Positions 12,301-22,365 of a stretch of DNA of 64,000 bases are shown in pieces. Each line of letters opens with the position of its first letter. Position 1 is the first letter of the stretch. Location of the stretch: the NCBI GenBank assembly GCA_027569505.1, contig JAPDFF010000082.1, forward strand, positions 1-64,000, given 5' to 3'. The notes beneath the pieces were generated by a model. It was not told where the DNA came from and made no database searches. It worked only from the letters and a program-made list of their open reading frames with translations. Position numbers and translations under genes: made by a program. Source of the stretch: Chloridium humicola (Eukaryota > Ascomycota > Sordariomycetes > Chaetosphaeriales > Chaetosphaeriaceae).

Positions 12301-13962
12301 ACGGCCATTATCAAGCTGCTTGCCGATTTGCTTGATGGGTGTTCAAACGACGGAGACAGAGGCGCGCTGACGCTGGCTTTTGCCGAGCTGCTGGTCGACG
12401 ACGGCACCGCGCCGGACTACATCAACCTCCTGGACCGGCTCGTCGAGGACTGCGAGCGCATCTTTGAGAAGACGGATCAGAACGCCGAGCTCACGGCCCT
12501 GTTGCTTAGCACCGGTCCTTATGATGCGCTGTTTGCGAGTAACAGGAGCCAGAGGTCAATCGCGGGGTCTGTGACGTCGAATACTTCGTCGCTGCGTAGG
12601 AAGTTCGGTTTCGACACGCTCTTGCGCCAGAACAGCAAGACGGAGACAGACCGGCCATCCATGTGGCGCACGCTGAGCAAGCACAGCAAGACGCCGAGTG
12701 CGGGGGATACTGGGAGTATGTCGAAGGCTAGTAGGTCCAAGTCGATTGACCTGGGCGCGAATTACACGTTGCCGAATAGGCTTCGTCGTCCGGGGTCCCG
12801 CGACAGGCCGCCGGTTGCTGGCGCGTTCGATGACATCAATCATCGGCCAGCGAGCTCTCACCGCCTGGAGACCATTGGTGAGCCTGAGGTGGTTGAGGCG
12901 ACTGGCACAGTCAAGACGCTCAAGAAGAAGCGTAGGAGCTCCCTCTCGGACCTCAAGTCCCTCATGGCGGGAGCCAGTCTCGAGGACGACGACGAGGAGG
13001 ACGACCCGACTCTCATGCCGCTGCGCATCAACAAGCAGCAGACGGCCGAGAAGTTCAACTCGGCGCCCCGGCCGCCGTCACGCTCCAAGATCCCCGTCAC
13101 CCAGCAATCCGACATCTCACCCCTCCGCTCCTCCAAGACAAAAGAAAACAACAATACCGACCCCTTCCAACCCCCCGACGACCACCCCTCAGAAATCGAG
13201 AAACTTCCCACCTCCCACCACCACCACCAGCAGAGAACGCGTGCTAGAACCATGACCATCTCGCAAATCCCCACCCTCAAACCCCCCATCTCCCGCATCC
13301 CGGTTCCCCCCTCCCCGGAGTCGCCCACCCGTCCCTCCACCAGCCCAGGCAAACCACCTGGCAGCGCCAACCCCAAACTCCGCCTCCAATCCCCTCAAAA
13401 ACTCCGCGAGCGCCTCCAAACCGAGAAAAAAGCCGTCGACGAAGTCGACGCCTCCCTCCGCTCCGAACTCTCGCGCATCTCGGAGGACATGGCGCGCCTC
13501 ACCAACCCCCCCACGACTTCCTCCACCTCCTCCTCCTCATCCTCCTCCGCCCCGCCCTCCCTTACCCGCCTCCAAACCTCCCTCACAACCCTCGAATCCC
13601 GCATCCCCGTCCTCCTCTCCTCCCTCCAATCCCGCCACGCCCAGCTCCAATCCGACGCGGACGCGACCCTTCGCGCGGCGGAAGCCAAAGTCAAGGCTAT
13701 TGATCAGCTGTACAAGGAGGCAACGGCGGAGAATGAGCTGCTGTATGAGAAGTTCAATGGGGAGCTGGGTAAGATCGTCAAGGCGCTGAGGGGGAAGGGG
13801 AGGGAGGATAAGGAGGAGCTGGTGGGGCGGTTGAAGGAGGCGGGCGAGGAGGCGGGGAGGTTGAAGAGGGAGAATGCGAGACTGCGGAGGGAGGTGGTTA
13901 GTTTGAGGGGTTTGTTGAAGGGTGCGACTACGGCAGGGAATAATGATAAGGAAGGGGGTTAG
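9334..13962 (+). CDS. BUD3: BUD3-like Rho guanine nucleotide exchange factor
   Basis: A single 1,542-codon exon starting ATG at 9334. Bud3 is the septation/bud-site scaffold; in Aspergillus and Neurospora its orthologue activates the GTPase Rho4 at the septal ring. The N-terminal 220 residues match the fungal Bud3 N-domain style. A Dbl-homology domain spans roughly residues 247-460 (helix with ELVDTEERYVLKLNELV, conserved EPVQRLPRYSLLID, ending near ITNICSMDD). A PH-like region follows to about 700. The middle contains Ser/Arg-rich linkers, and the last 180 residues form coiled coil rich in Lys/Glu/Arg. The frame closes with TAG at 13960-13962, after which the same frame stays open for 47 codons of Gly-Glu-Lys repeats to a TGA at 14104, so the true C-terminus could be longer. 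Absence of introns in so long a gene is notable here. Confidence 0.92.
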   Translation: MVRVTEELALSPDHVTLYYASDPLLGNLPVLIFHGPSTTANYTLNTSRIQIHIYSPAGYESFPRITVSPNSPFYSVVAHLPREFQGDEVCRGLAFGLYKYFTELPDAVKNHLKNQYPVSRARRPTSAPTLFSEQHAADLAQAAVQAENTTEVIGILEYALRTQHLSNVDVDLVLPPGAIVPLDSLEFEDGIDDDEDILDPTLRQYAGYSPLVKLFGEPVFLPTSKLRRAPSRPTSLNRSKSFSKNQKVELRMKMGELVDTEERYVLKLNELVNNIANDFRQKSKERPTGSTSPCEEDLEKLFPKSADSILEVNSAFMQELRRVMDETEEEAVKDMEHPFPAVRLHGSGKAKDTTGALAVAKIFLEWFPKFTDCYQDYIRASQNFPQLLNVFLDKQSSFRQRVVQTGEQTIRSLLIEPVQRLPRYSLLIDQIVACLPMTHPALQSLLRARDIITNICSMDDPLPDRPHVSNRLRAMVEKWPHDLEPQGRLILAVDFLELAPPYVAVSQNTQSHDWPGLMLLFSDCIVVLEKKPNSGITGRDFLREVDKPSAAGLLASMANVAGGPGSYEFAFTGWHHLADVRFTESSDGRIVWMTSAQEIKAANPGDMLSNKANTSRCFLLQDNYEGRASKWCEDVVKARIEGRFSEKEREEPAWTLRTVRMQDNNFGMHAAVFQEGAQQLIEGRREPAPIRIVLDNDKGTKGAPVGHYGVEIVVEVRTGDMRRISMNTLGLNGKKFTDDVALEDFLPTVSRRVVQLLSTQFSMANLRLVPALVSYYSKILQAIHLADKVEEKSNRSFLSSSPVKMLSNFLGATASSSSTSVDNVGMNGSRHKRTRSNSTRDVTVISGSLKDREMPRLAVEEEAPENPLVRLEQTFTGYVANMQARKGYFIGRTLLNRSMADELAVNDLYNRLIEFPFDLDAAQELGTEVIFAAFEKFIRIAWREQIGPVMSMQSLQALQVRTSKKVVGDFADFVRFLFGDMAPQNRRAFTAIIKLLADLLDGCSNDGDRGALTLAFAELLVDDGTAPDYINLLDRLVEDCERIFEKTDQNAELTALLLSTGPYDALFASNRSQRSIAGSVTSNTSSLRRKFGFDTLLRQNSKTETDRPSMWRTLSKHSKTPSAGDTGSMSKASRSKSIDLGANYTLPNRLRRPGSRDRPPVAGAFDDINHRPASSHRLETIGEPEVVEATGTVKTLKKKRRSSLSDLKSLMAGASLEDDDEEDDPTLMPLRINKQQTAEKFNSAPRPPSRSKIPVTQQSDISPLRSSKTKENNNTDPFQPPDDHPSEIEKLPTSHHHHQQRTRARTMTISQIPTLKPPISRIPVPPSPESPTRPSTSPGKPPGSANPKLRLQSPQKLRERLQTEKKAVDEVDASLRSELSRISEDMARLTNPPTTSSTSSSSSSSAPPSLTRLQTSLTTLESRIPVLLSSLQSRHAQLQSDADATLRAAEAKVKAIDQLYKEATAENELLYEKFNGELGKIVKALRGKGREDKEELVGRLKEAGEEAGRLKRENARLRREVVSLRGLLKGATTAGNNDKEGG

Positions 13963-14385
13963 TTGCTTCCTTCGTTGTCGGGGATGTTGGGGAGGGGGAG
14001 GGAGAAGTTGGGAGAGAAGTTGGGGGAGAAGATCGGGGAGAAGATGGGGGAGAGGATGGGGGATAGGATGGGGGAGAAGGGAAAGGAGAAGAGGAGGGGG
14101 ATTTGATATTTTGTTGGGTTTGGGTTTGTTGGAAGCGATGGGTGGGAAAAAGAGGATAGGCGTTGGGAATATTGTTGAATTGTTTAGGAACTGGTTGCGG
14201 GTTGTGTTGTTTGGCTATGGCCCTGTCGTGTGTGATGGTGCTGGTGTATGGTACTTGTCAGCCTTCGTGTTCATCGTTTGCTGTTCGCATGCATAAGTAG
14301 CATGGAGTTGTTGAACATGATTGAAGCACTACTTTTTTGCAATTTGTTGTGAAGGGTATCATTTCTCAGTCTCTGCGTCTGCCAG
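13963..14385. other. 3' flank of BUD3, convergent with REV7
   Basis: This region separates the convergent BUD3 and REV7 genes. Its first 140 bases are purine-rich repeats (see separate entry); the rest is GT-rich and shows no gene. Confidence 0.6.
13987..14100 (+). repeat. Purine-rich GGGGAGAAG-type repeats after the BUD3 stop
   Basis: Imperfect 12- to 15-base units built from GGGGAGAAG and GGGGAGAGGATG follow each other with no change of reading frame relative to BUD3. Translated after the TAG they give repeated GEKLGEK/GERMGD units. They could be a 3' UTR microsatellite or a C-terminal extension. Confidence 0.6.
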
Positions 14386-15516
14386 CTACCACTCCTGCGT
14401 CCCTTGGCTACCCCTCTCCTCAGCCATCTTCCTCAGAACCTCCTTCGCCTTCCCCTCTTCTACCCAGCACTCAAAAAACAATGGCCCCGCCTCCACCGAC
14501 CGGATCGGCCGCGTCCTAACACCGCCAAGATCCTCCCCGGCCGCCTCCCTCCCGCCTAATCGCTCACTATTCGCAGGCTGCAGGCCCGGCTCGGAGGGTA
14601 TCCAAGCCTGCGGATGCTGTCGCACTGTTAGCAACCCATCTTCCACAAGACCAAAGTCAAAAAGAAAAGGAATAAAACCCACCCCAATAGGCATCCGAAC
14701 CCCCTCCCCCTCCTTCATCTCCACCGCCACCGTAAACGTACACCCCACCTCCCCATCCCCCTCCCCATTTACCCCACCTCCCATCACAGGCCCCATCCCC
14801 TCCGCCACCCCCGCCAACCTCCTCAACACCCCCCGGAACTGCTCATCCAGATCTGCCCAGCGCAGCGTCGCCACCCCATCCCCACCCCCAATACCTTCTC
14901 CGGGTATCGAATCCCCCAGATGCCGCTCGCGCGCCTCCTCTAATCGGGCATCCCGCGCGATGACTCGTGCAAAGTCCCGCATGGCTTTGGCGGTGGCTTT
15001 GGGGGGAGGGTTGGGGCGGGGGTTGGAGGGAGGTGTGGGCCAGGATGGGAAGTGCGAGGTGTCGAAGAGCCAGCGTTCGAGGACCGCGCCGGGGGCGATT
15101 AGAGGTTGGGAGGGGGTGAAGGAGGGGTAGGAGGGGGATGGGGAGGGGGGGGGGGATTGGGTTGATGGGGGGGAGGTGGGGGAGGGGTGGTGTTGGGGGA
15201 GGAGGGAAGAGTCGAGAGGGGCGTGGATGACAACTGCGACGCGCGAGACGTGGCCTGCTGAGAGCTGGACGGCGACGGCGTCGACGGCGTCGCGGATCCA
15301 GGCGCATACTTTGGGGTGGCGGTTTTGGTGGACGGGGAGGTTGTAGGCTTTGGTGGAAAGGAAGGTGGAGGACGGGTAAATGCCGCGATAGTAGAGGATG
15401 TTGTGGATGGCAACGGTGAGGAAGGAGTTGAAGGAGGTGAGGAGGACGTGGGCGTGGTCGAGGGTGAGGGAGGTGGAGGAGGGGTCGGGGTCGGGGAGTG
15501 CGTCTGGGGGCGGCAT
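14386..15516 (-). CDS. REV7: REV7/MAD2B-like HORMA-domain protein
   Basis: A single 376-residue frame starts at ATG 15516 and ends TAG. Rev7 is the HORMA subunit of DNA polymerase zeta and a partner of Rev1/Rev3 in translesion synthesis. The N-terminal 90 residues carry the HORMA signature: a helix around HVLLTSFNSFLTVAIHNILYY, then RGIYPSSTF, the YNLPVHQNRHPKV strand, and a helix ending AVAVQL followed by the VAVVIHAP strand. Further HORMA-like strands (VLERWLFDTSHF, LRWADLDEQFRGVLRRL, CTFTVAVEM) are spread over the remainder because of Pro-, Gly- and Ser-rich insertions. This makes it clearly longer than yeast or human Rev7 (about 210-245). It is head-to-head with KAP114, with 770 bases between starts. 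Confidence 0.87.
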   Translation of the reverse strand: MPPPDALPDPDPSSTSLTLDHAHVLLTSFNSFLTVAIHNILYYRGIYPSSTFLSTKAYNLPVHQNRHPKVCAWIRDAVDAVAVQLSAGHVSRVAVVIHAPLDSSLLPQHHPSPTSPPSTQSPPPSPSPSYPSFTPSQPLIAPGAVLERWLFDTSHFPSWPTPPSNPRPNPPPKATAKAMRDFARVIARDARLEEARERHLGDSIPGEGIGGGDGVATLRWADLDEQFRGVLRRLAGVAEGMGPVMGGGVNGEGDGEVGCTFTVAVEMKEGEGVRMPIGVGFIPFLFDFGLVEDGLLTVRQHPQAWIPSEPGLQPANSERLGGREAAGEDLGGVRTRPIRSVEAGPLFFECWVEEGKAKEVLRKMAEERGSQGTQEW

Positions 15517-16286
15517 TGCTGAGATTGTGTGGGGTCAGGGAAGTTGAACAAGGTCGAAATGGCTGGCATATGCTATTGAAATTGGAAGTGAGAAAGAAGA
15601 AATGTCTCTTGTGGTGGTTGACCCTCGAGATGGCTCCTTTGTGGTGTTGGAATCGCGAGGTGCTGGAAGACGCGACGGGCCCACCAGCTGTCTCTAAATT
15701 GAACGCCAAAGCATGTGACCTTCTTGGCAGGGTCCCTCGCCATGTGAAAGTGGTACCCACACAACTACGGAGGTGCCTAAATCACGCTGTGAAATGAGAG
15801 GATTGAACAGAATTGTACATTGTGACTGCTACAATGAGTGAATCTTGCAGTAAATAGCTTCTATTTGTGTGGATCTAATGATTCAACCTTCGAATGCGGT
15901 TGGAACCTCTGGTGGTATTGGTTCCTGGATGATGTGCTGTGATTATGCATTATCCGTATTTGAACCGTGAATTGTGCACATCTCCGTATCCCACAGAAAA
16001 GGGTTTCTTCCCCCGCTTGATTCACACAGATTTACCTGCTTTTCTGTGCAAGGCAACCTACCCCACCGCAGACCCTCGAACGCGTCTCAAACATGGCCCA
16101 CTATTTCCCTGCATGGCCTTACAACAACCCCACACCTCCCACTGCCGACTGCCCACATCACTGAGGTGACCACCACACACCGCCCACCGCCCTCGAAGTC
16201 GACGAGCTGCCGGTTTCCGAAATTCGACTGTTCCCTTCCCAGTAGACGATAACCAAGACAGCCGACCACAGATTCCCGCGGCTAAG
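15517..16286. promoter_or_regulatory. Divergent promoter region REV7 / KAP114
   Basis: These 770 bases separate the two oppositely directed start codons and must hold both promoters. The KAP114 side is C- and CA-rich. No individual element can be assigned. Confidence 0.5.
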
Positions 16287-19200
16287 ATGGACGAGCACCT
16301 GGCCCAGCTGCTGGCCAGTACACACGACAAGAACGAGGGCCCTCGCAAGCAGGCCGAGCTCGACCTATTTCACGCGGAGCCCAACCCCGAGTTCCCACTA
16401 TCGCTCGCCCGCATTGGTGCCCACGCCGGCGTCCCTGTCGATATCCGCCAGTCCGCTCTGTCATACCTGCGCAACCTCGTCGAGAAGAACTGGGCCCCCG
16501 AGGACGATGGCCCCGTCGTCCACATTCCCATCCCCGACTCGACGAAAGACCAGCTGCGCCATGCCGTGCTGGAACTGGTCCTGAGCACCGAGGACGAGCG
16601 CAAGGTCAAGGTTGGCGCCAGCTATGTCGTCTCCAAGATTGCAACCGCCGACTTCCCCCACCACTGGCCCGCCCTGCTGCCCTCCGTCCTCGGTGTTATG
16701 CCCACCGGGACCGACGCCCAGCTCCACGGCGCCCTCCGCATCCTCCAGGACCTGGTCGAGGAGAGCTTGACAGACGAGCAATTCTTTAGCGTCGCCCGCG
16801 ATATTATCAAGGCCTGCTACGATGTCGCCCTGAACGAGAACCGCAAGCCGACACACCGCGCCCTCGCCATCCTTGTCTTCCGGAGCTGTTTCGACCTCAT
16901 GGATATTGTCAAGGAGGATCACAAGAAGGAGGTCAAGGCCTTTGCAGAGCAGGTACTCAGCGGCTGGCTGCCCTTCCTGGAGCAGGTCATCAAGTCACTG
17001 CTTCCTCCCCTCGGCCAGTCTGGCTCTCAGCCGGACACGTGGTATGGCCCCGTCGCCCTCAAGAACCAGGCCGTCAAGGCCTTGATCAAGATCCGCAGCG
17101 TATTTCCCTCGCTTCTTCTCCCGCAGAGCATCGCCTTCTTCACCGCCACCTGGGAGGAGCTGTCGCGCCTTGTGCCCGTCTACCAGGACCTGTTCATCGT
17201 CTCGGGTGCCCAGAGCCGCTTGGAGGACATCGACGGCCTTCCCTACACCCTCGATTTCCTCGTCCTGGATGAGCTCGACTTCCTCAACCAATGCATGCGC
17301 GCCCCGCCCGTGCAGAAGCAGCTCAACGCCGAGATCCAGGCCCGCGGCGCCGTCCACGACACCCCTTGGGTGCTGGAGCTCATGGGCTTGCTGGTCTCGT
17401 TCTCGCAGATCACCCAGGAAGAGGAGGGTTTGTGGGATATTGACGTGTCGCTTTTCCTTGCCGAGGAGACATCTGTGTCGTCCAACTACACCGCGAGGAC
17501 CGCCTGCGGCGACCTCATCATCAAGCTTGCCGAGTGGCTTGGCCAGGGCGCCTTGGAAGGTCTGTATGCCTACACCAAGACCCTGTTCGCCGGCGAAGGA
17601 TCTGGCTGGCAGAGACAAGAAGCCGCCCTCTTCCTCTTCGGCGCCGTTCTGGACGACTTCCAGGACATGCAGAAGGAGGTGCCGCCCGAGATTGCGAACG
17701 CCTACCTCGAGCTCGTCAACTATGCCATAAGCAGGAAGGACGAGCCTATGCTGCGCGCCCGCGGCTACCTCGTTGCCGGCTCGCTGGCCCAGGTGTACCA
17801 GCCCGCTATTGGCCTGCTCGATACCGTGGTGGATTCCATGACCAGGGATGATACCGAACTTGTGCAGGTTGCCTGCGTCAAGGCAGTTGATGGCCTGATC
17901 AAAGGCGGCGTGCCGAAGGACCGCCAGGTGCCCATTATTGTGGCCATCCAGCGCTTCTTGGAGGCCAAGGATCTCAGCGAGCTTGAGGATGCGGATGATC
18001 TGCTGGTTACACTCCTGGAGACCCTCCGCACCGCCATCAGCATGGACACCCGGATTGCTATCCAGCCCGAGAGCAAGGCTGTCGATCTGCTCTTTCTGAT
18101 TGCCAAGCACGGCGCTGCCATTTTCCATGTCACTCTGGTTGTGTGCGAGACTTTTGAGGACATCGCCCGCACGTTCAAGGAGAGCGAGGGGCCCCTCAAG
18201 GATATGGGGCATCCCCAGCTCTTCTCCGCTTTGTGTGCCAAGGTCCTGCCTTCGATCACTGGCACGTTCGACATCGCCAACCTCACTCAGGATGACCCCC
18301 TGGTTATGGTATGTCCTTCGCTGTCCTCACATCTGCCGAAGCTAAAATGTTCATAGCTGGCCGCCGAGCTCCTGCACCTTCTCGTGCAGTACGGCTCTGA
18401 GCCGCTTCCCGACGGCTTTGTTGCCGCCACCCTCCCCAAGCTCCACCATCTCTTGATGACCTCCACCGAGGGCGAAATCCTGCGCCCCGGTGCCGAGGCA
18501 GTCAAGTACATCCTCATGCACGACCACCAACAAGTGTTCAGCTGGCATGATGAGAACGGCCAGTCCGGTCTCGAGGTGTGCCTGCGCATCATCGACCGTC
18601 TCCTCGGCCCCATGATTGAGGACAACGCTGCCTCGGAGGTCGGTGGCCTGGCCGCCGAATTGGTTGAGAAGGCCGGCCATGAAAGGCTCGGCCCCTTCCT
18701 GCCGCAGCTGCTGCAGGCTGTCGCCACGCGCCTCGACACTGCCCAGGCGGCGCCCTTCATCCAGTCCCTAATCCTGGTGTTTGCTCGGCTCTCGCTCGTC
18801 GGCGCCCAGGACGTCGTCAACTTCCTCAGCGACATCCAGATTAATGGTCAGTCGGGGCTGCAGGTCGTCCTCGGCAAGTGGCTGGAGAACTCGGTCAACT
18901 TTGCCGGCTACGACGAAATCCGGCAAAAGTAAGCCTAACCCCCCTTCCCTCCCCCAACCACCCCCATACTAAACCCTCTCCCAGTGTCATCGCCCTCTCC
19001 AAACTCTACTCCCTCAACGACACCCGCGTCACCCAAACCCTCATCAAAGGCGACCTGATCATCAACACCTCCAACACGCGCATCATGACCCGCTCGCGCA
19101 CCAAGCTCAACCCTGACCAATACACAATCATCCCCGCCCCCCTCAAAATCCTTAAAGTCCTCATTGAAGAACTCGTCTCCGCCTCCGGCCTCCACAGCGC

Positions 19201-19519
19201 CGCCAACGTCGCCGCCGCCGCAGCCACCGAACTCGCCGACGCCGACGCCGACGACGCGCTGCTCCTCGACGAGGACGACAACGACGGCGGGTGGGAGGAC
19301 GAGCCGGACGATGTTTTGGATCTGGCGCTGGGCGGGACAAAGGCGGATTTGATGGGGTGGTTGGAGGGGAATGGGAGCAGGCAGAGGGATGATGATACGC
19401 AGCAGTATCTGAAGGAGTTCTTTTTGAAGGCGGACGCGGAGAATTTGGCTGGGTGGCGGGAGTGGTGTGGGATGTTGAGCGAGGATGAGAGGGCCAAGAT
19501 GAAGGAGGCGGCGCGGTAG
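16287..19519 (+). CDS. KAP114: Importin beta-family nuclear import receptor (Kap114/importin-9 type)
   Basis: Exons 16287-18308, 18357-18928 and 18985-19519 give 1,042 residues. The 48- and 56-base introns have GTATGT/GTAAGC donors and keep the frame. The N-terminus has an importin-beta N-terminal HEAT repeat (RQSALSYLRNLVEKNW), and HEAT-like helix pairs continue throughout. Near residues 950-975 lies a long acidic insertion (Asp/Glu with GGWEDEPDD), followed by a C-terminal helix pair (QYLKEFFLKADAENL, LSEDERAK). That acidic loop and tail are characteristic of Kap114/importin-9, which carries TBP and histone H2A-H2B into the nucleus. The frame ends with TAG; it remains open for 50 further codons to a TGA at 19670, with an odd Trp-rich composition. 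Paralogous importins (Kap108/119) are less likely because of the acidic C-terminal loop. Confidence 0.9.
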
Positions 19520-19768
19520 GGGCGTGGCGCTACCTCGATTTTTGCTCCTCCCTCGAGTCCGACGGCTGGCGAGGATATGGGGGAGGGGTGGGAGGAGATG
19601 TGGGATAAGGGGTGGTTTAGGAGGTTTGATTATGGGAAGGGGAAGTTGGGGGGGAGGTTGGGGAGGTGGTGAGGAGAGGGGTGGGAGGAGGGGGGAGGGG
19701 AAGTGTGTGTGTGTTGGGTTTTGATTGTGGGATTGGGAACGCACCCAACCGATGGGGGAGCGATTGTT

Positions 19769-19799
<31 letters not shown>

Positions 19800-20419
19800 C
19801 TGTTGTTGGACGTAGCAAGGAACGTAGCAAGGTTTATTGCGAGGGGATAAACACACATGGAAATAGGACATGTGCATGATTAGTTTGAGAGCGACACTCC
19901 AGCTGTTGTGGCGGTCGAGACATAGTGCGGACTGGAACTGGTCGAGATTAGGAGAGCAGTGCATCGCAATACCCCGGGCCCCAGATAGGAAAGGAAGAAC
20001 ACGATATTTGCACAAATTGGACGCAAGCGCAAGTCATGATGCCTTCTAGATCTGGTGTGTATCCCTTCAGTGTTTGAAAATGTCATGTTCATTCATGATG
20101 GGCATCACAACATGCACATGTACAGTCATCAAATTGAGATTGTCAACTTCATCTGTCAATGGTCAACTGCCATACAGTACAATCAACTCCAACCCAGGCC
20201 AGAATAGCAACGCTCAACCCCAATTTGAGCCCTTGACAGCCTTTTCCTGCTATGTTTCATGCTAGCCTGCTCCAAACCCTCCGAAGGCATCTGCCGTTTC
20301 CACTCTAGGTCTTCATACTTCATTCTCCTTGATATTCTGCATGCTTCCACTTGCCCAATCTCAACCAATCACTCAGAAAACCTCACACTCCCCCAACCCG
20401 CAGCCATTCCTCCACCAAC
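19520..20419. other. Region between convergent KAP114 and PI31-like genes
   Basis: No separate gene seen. The first 150 bases form an in-frame open extension of KAP114. A GTT microsatellite follows at 19771-19808. The remainder, nearer 20000-20400, is less GC-rich and looks like intergenic or UTR sequence. Confidence 0.6.
19771..19808. repeat. (TGT)n trinucleotide microsatellite
   Basis: About ten TGT units run to 19799, followed by an interrupting GC and two more units. It lies outside coding sequence and is likely length-variable. Confidence 0.85.
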
Positions 20420-21709
20420 TTAAATAATATCCCCCCCACCAAACCCTCCAAACCCACCCCGTCCCCTCCCCCCTCCAAACCTCGGCTGCCCCCCCGGCCC
20501 CAACGGATCCCACCTCGCCCCAGGCGGCACCTGCCCCCCAAACGTCTCATCCTCCTCTCCCCTTCCCGTTGCCCTCAGCCCCTGAAAAATGGGATCATCA
20601 AAAGTAGGATGCATCCCACCACCTCCCCTTCCAAACCCACCATTACCACCACTCCCCGGCCCACCACCTGGCCGCGCCAACCCGCCCGGTCCAATCCCAC
20701 CCTGCCCAATACCTGTAAAAGACCCGCGGATGGTATCGTGTGGCCCCAGGCCGGCGGGATAGAGGTCGCTTTGGCCAATGTTGCCAAAGGTACCGCGCCC
20801 GGAGGCAGTGCCGTGCGGGGGCTGGTTGACCTCGTATTCGTCTTCGAAGCCGGGAGGGGGAAAGTCCGCAGCGGGGCGGCGGGGGTCGTGGGATGGTGCG
20901 GCGAGGGGGTCGGGGGCGGGGTAGGGGTTGATGGGGTTTGGTTGGGAGGGGTGCGGGATGGTCGGGGGGGATAGGGGGTGGGGAGGGTGGTGGGGTTGTT
21001 GGGGTTGGATGCGGGTTTGGGAGGATGCTTCTTCGGTGTATCCTTCTTTTTGGAGGGAGGGGAGGAGGCGTTGGATGACGGAAACTTTGAGGAGTTTGGC
21101 GAGGTCTAAAGAGAGGTGGTTAGCTGTGAAAGGGGGAAAGGGAGAAGGGAGTACATACCGGTGATGCGCATGGGGGACATAAAGACATCCTTGAGCTTGG
21201 TGGAGAGGTTGCTCCTGTCCTCGGTGCCGCTCTCTGTCATGGGGATGCGCAGCGGCAGAGCGCCAGTCGAGATGTAGTCGCGGCTGGAGATGTCGAAGCT
21301 CGCGATACGATCATGACCGGTGGCAAGACCCTTGATATCAATCTTTGCGCCCATGCGGCTGATGTGCACGACAAAGGTCATGGCGGACTGGGTGTGGGCG
21401 TAGACGAAGCTGTGGGAATTGAGGGACTGGTTCCATTGGGTGGGCAGGCGAGGGGCCAGGCGAGTACATTCATCGTCTGGATTCATTAGCTGAGGTCATG
21501 GTGTTGAAGTAGAAAAACGTACCGATAGGCCGATCCTCGTTGAAGCCGCGCAAACGGAAGCCGAGGCTGGTCATACAAGCGTGGACGAAGAGGGCGACGA
21601 CGTCCAGCGAGCTGCTCAGATCAGAGGTGGTGTCGTCCTTTTCGTGAGTTGGCAGGGCGTCAGCCATGCTTTTCAGCAACGCCTCAGCGTCCATGGGGTC
21701 GTGTGCCAT
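20420..21709 (-). CDS. FUB1: PI31-like proteasome regulator
   Basis: Exons 21709-21523, 21476-21159 and 21105-20420 (TAA) give 396 residues; donors are GTACGT and GTATGT and the frame is kept at both junctions (phase 1 each). PI31 (PSMF1; Fub1 in yeast) binds the 20S proteasome and affects its activity and assembly. The N-terminal FP domain is clear: SDLSSSLDVVALFVHACM, GFRLRGFNEDRP, then APRLPTQWN, HSFVYAHTQSAM and GALPLRIP. The C-terminal half is Pro/Gly-rich and disordered, with the PI31 signatures FPPPGFEDEYEV and PPGARWDPLGPGG before a glycine/arginine/phenylalanine-rich end. The proteasome-binding HbYX-like motif, terminal in animals, seems internal here. The start ATG matches the usual short N-terminus before the FP domain. 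Confidence 0.9.
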
Positions 21710-22365
21710 GGTGTTGGTTATGTCGGCCGCGGTCTGGGTGGTGGGTGATGAAGAGCTCAATGTCTCGAGAGATGCCAAGGATCGTGGCAAGGGGAATGGA
21801 GGAGTTGTTTGCCAAAATGATGGAACGGTGGATGGCGAAGGCGTTTGTTGAGGATACGATGTCTGAAGAAGCAAACGAAGGCAATATAAAGCCGTCTTTC
21901 AGCACGTCATTGCACAGCTGAGCATTCCGAGCTTGGTGTGGGTCAAACGCGGGGCAGTTCTGGCGTGGCACAGCTGCCTGATGGCTCAGCCTTAAGGGTG
22001 GGGCGCCAAGGATGGGAGCTGCATGGTGGGGGTCAGATCCACTCTTTCTCAACCTCACCTCTTCTCTGTCACCAACACCAACAAACACGACACCAAGCAC
22101 AACACCTAACACAGTTGAGCCAGTACTTTTTTGGTACTCTACAGCATTATCTGAAAATTTGGAAATTTGGTGAGCTGAACTCAGCGCTTGGGATTACTGC
22201 CCTGCCCCCCGATCGTTTCCACCAGCCCACAGGCTGTCCGGCAACAGGAGCTTGCTTTCTGTCATCGTCTCCCTTTTCCCGGTTGTTGCTCCTGTCGCCA
22301 CCAATAAGTCAAAGCACATTGAACACATTGCGACGCCTTTCCTCGGCTCAAACAACCTCACTGCC
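21710..22365. other. Region between SRR1-like 3' end and PI31-like start
   Basis: Both neighbours lie on the minus strand. This stretch holds the SRR1-like 3' UTR and the PI31-like promoter. The PI31 frame extends upstream to about 21874 only through non-ATG codons. No other gene seen. Confidence 0.55.

Noticed and set aside
16995..18212. 405-codon minus-strand frame inside KAP114
   Set aside because: Antisense shadow of the KAP114 exon; GC-rich coding strands often leave the opposite strand open.
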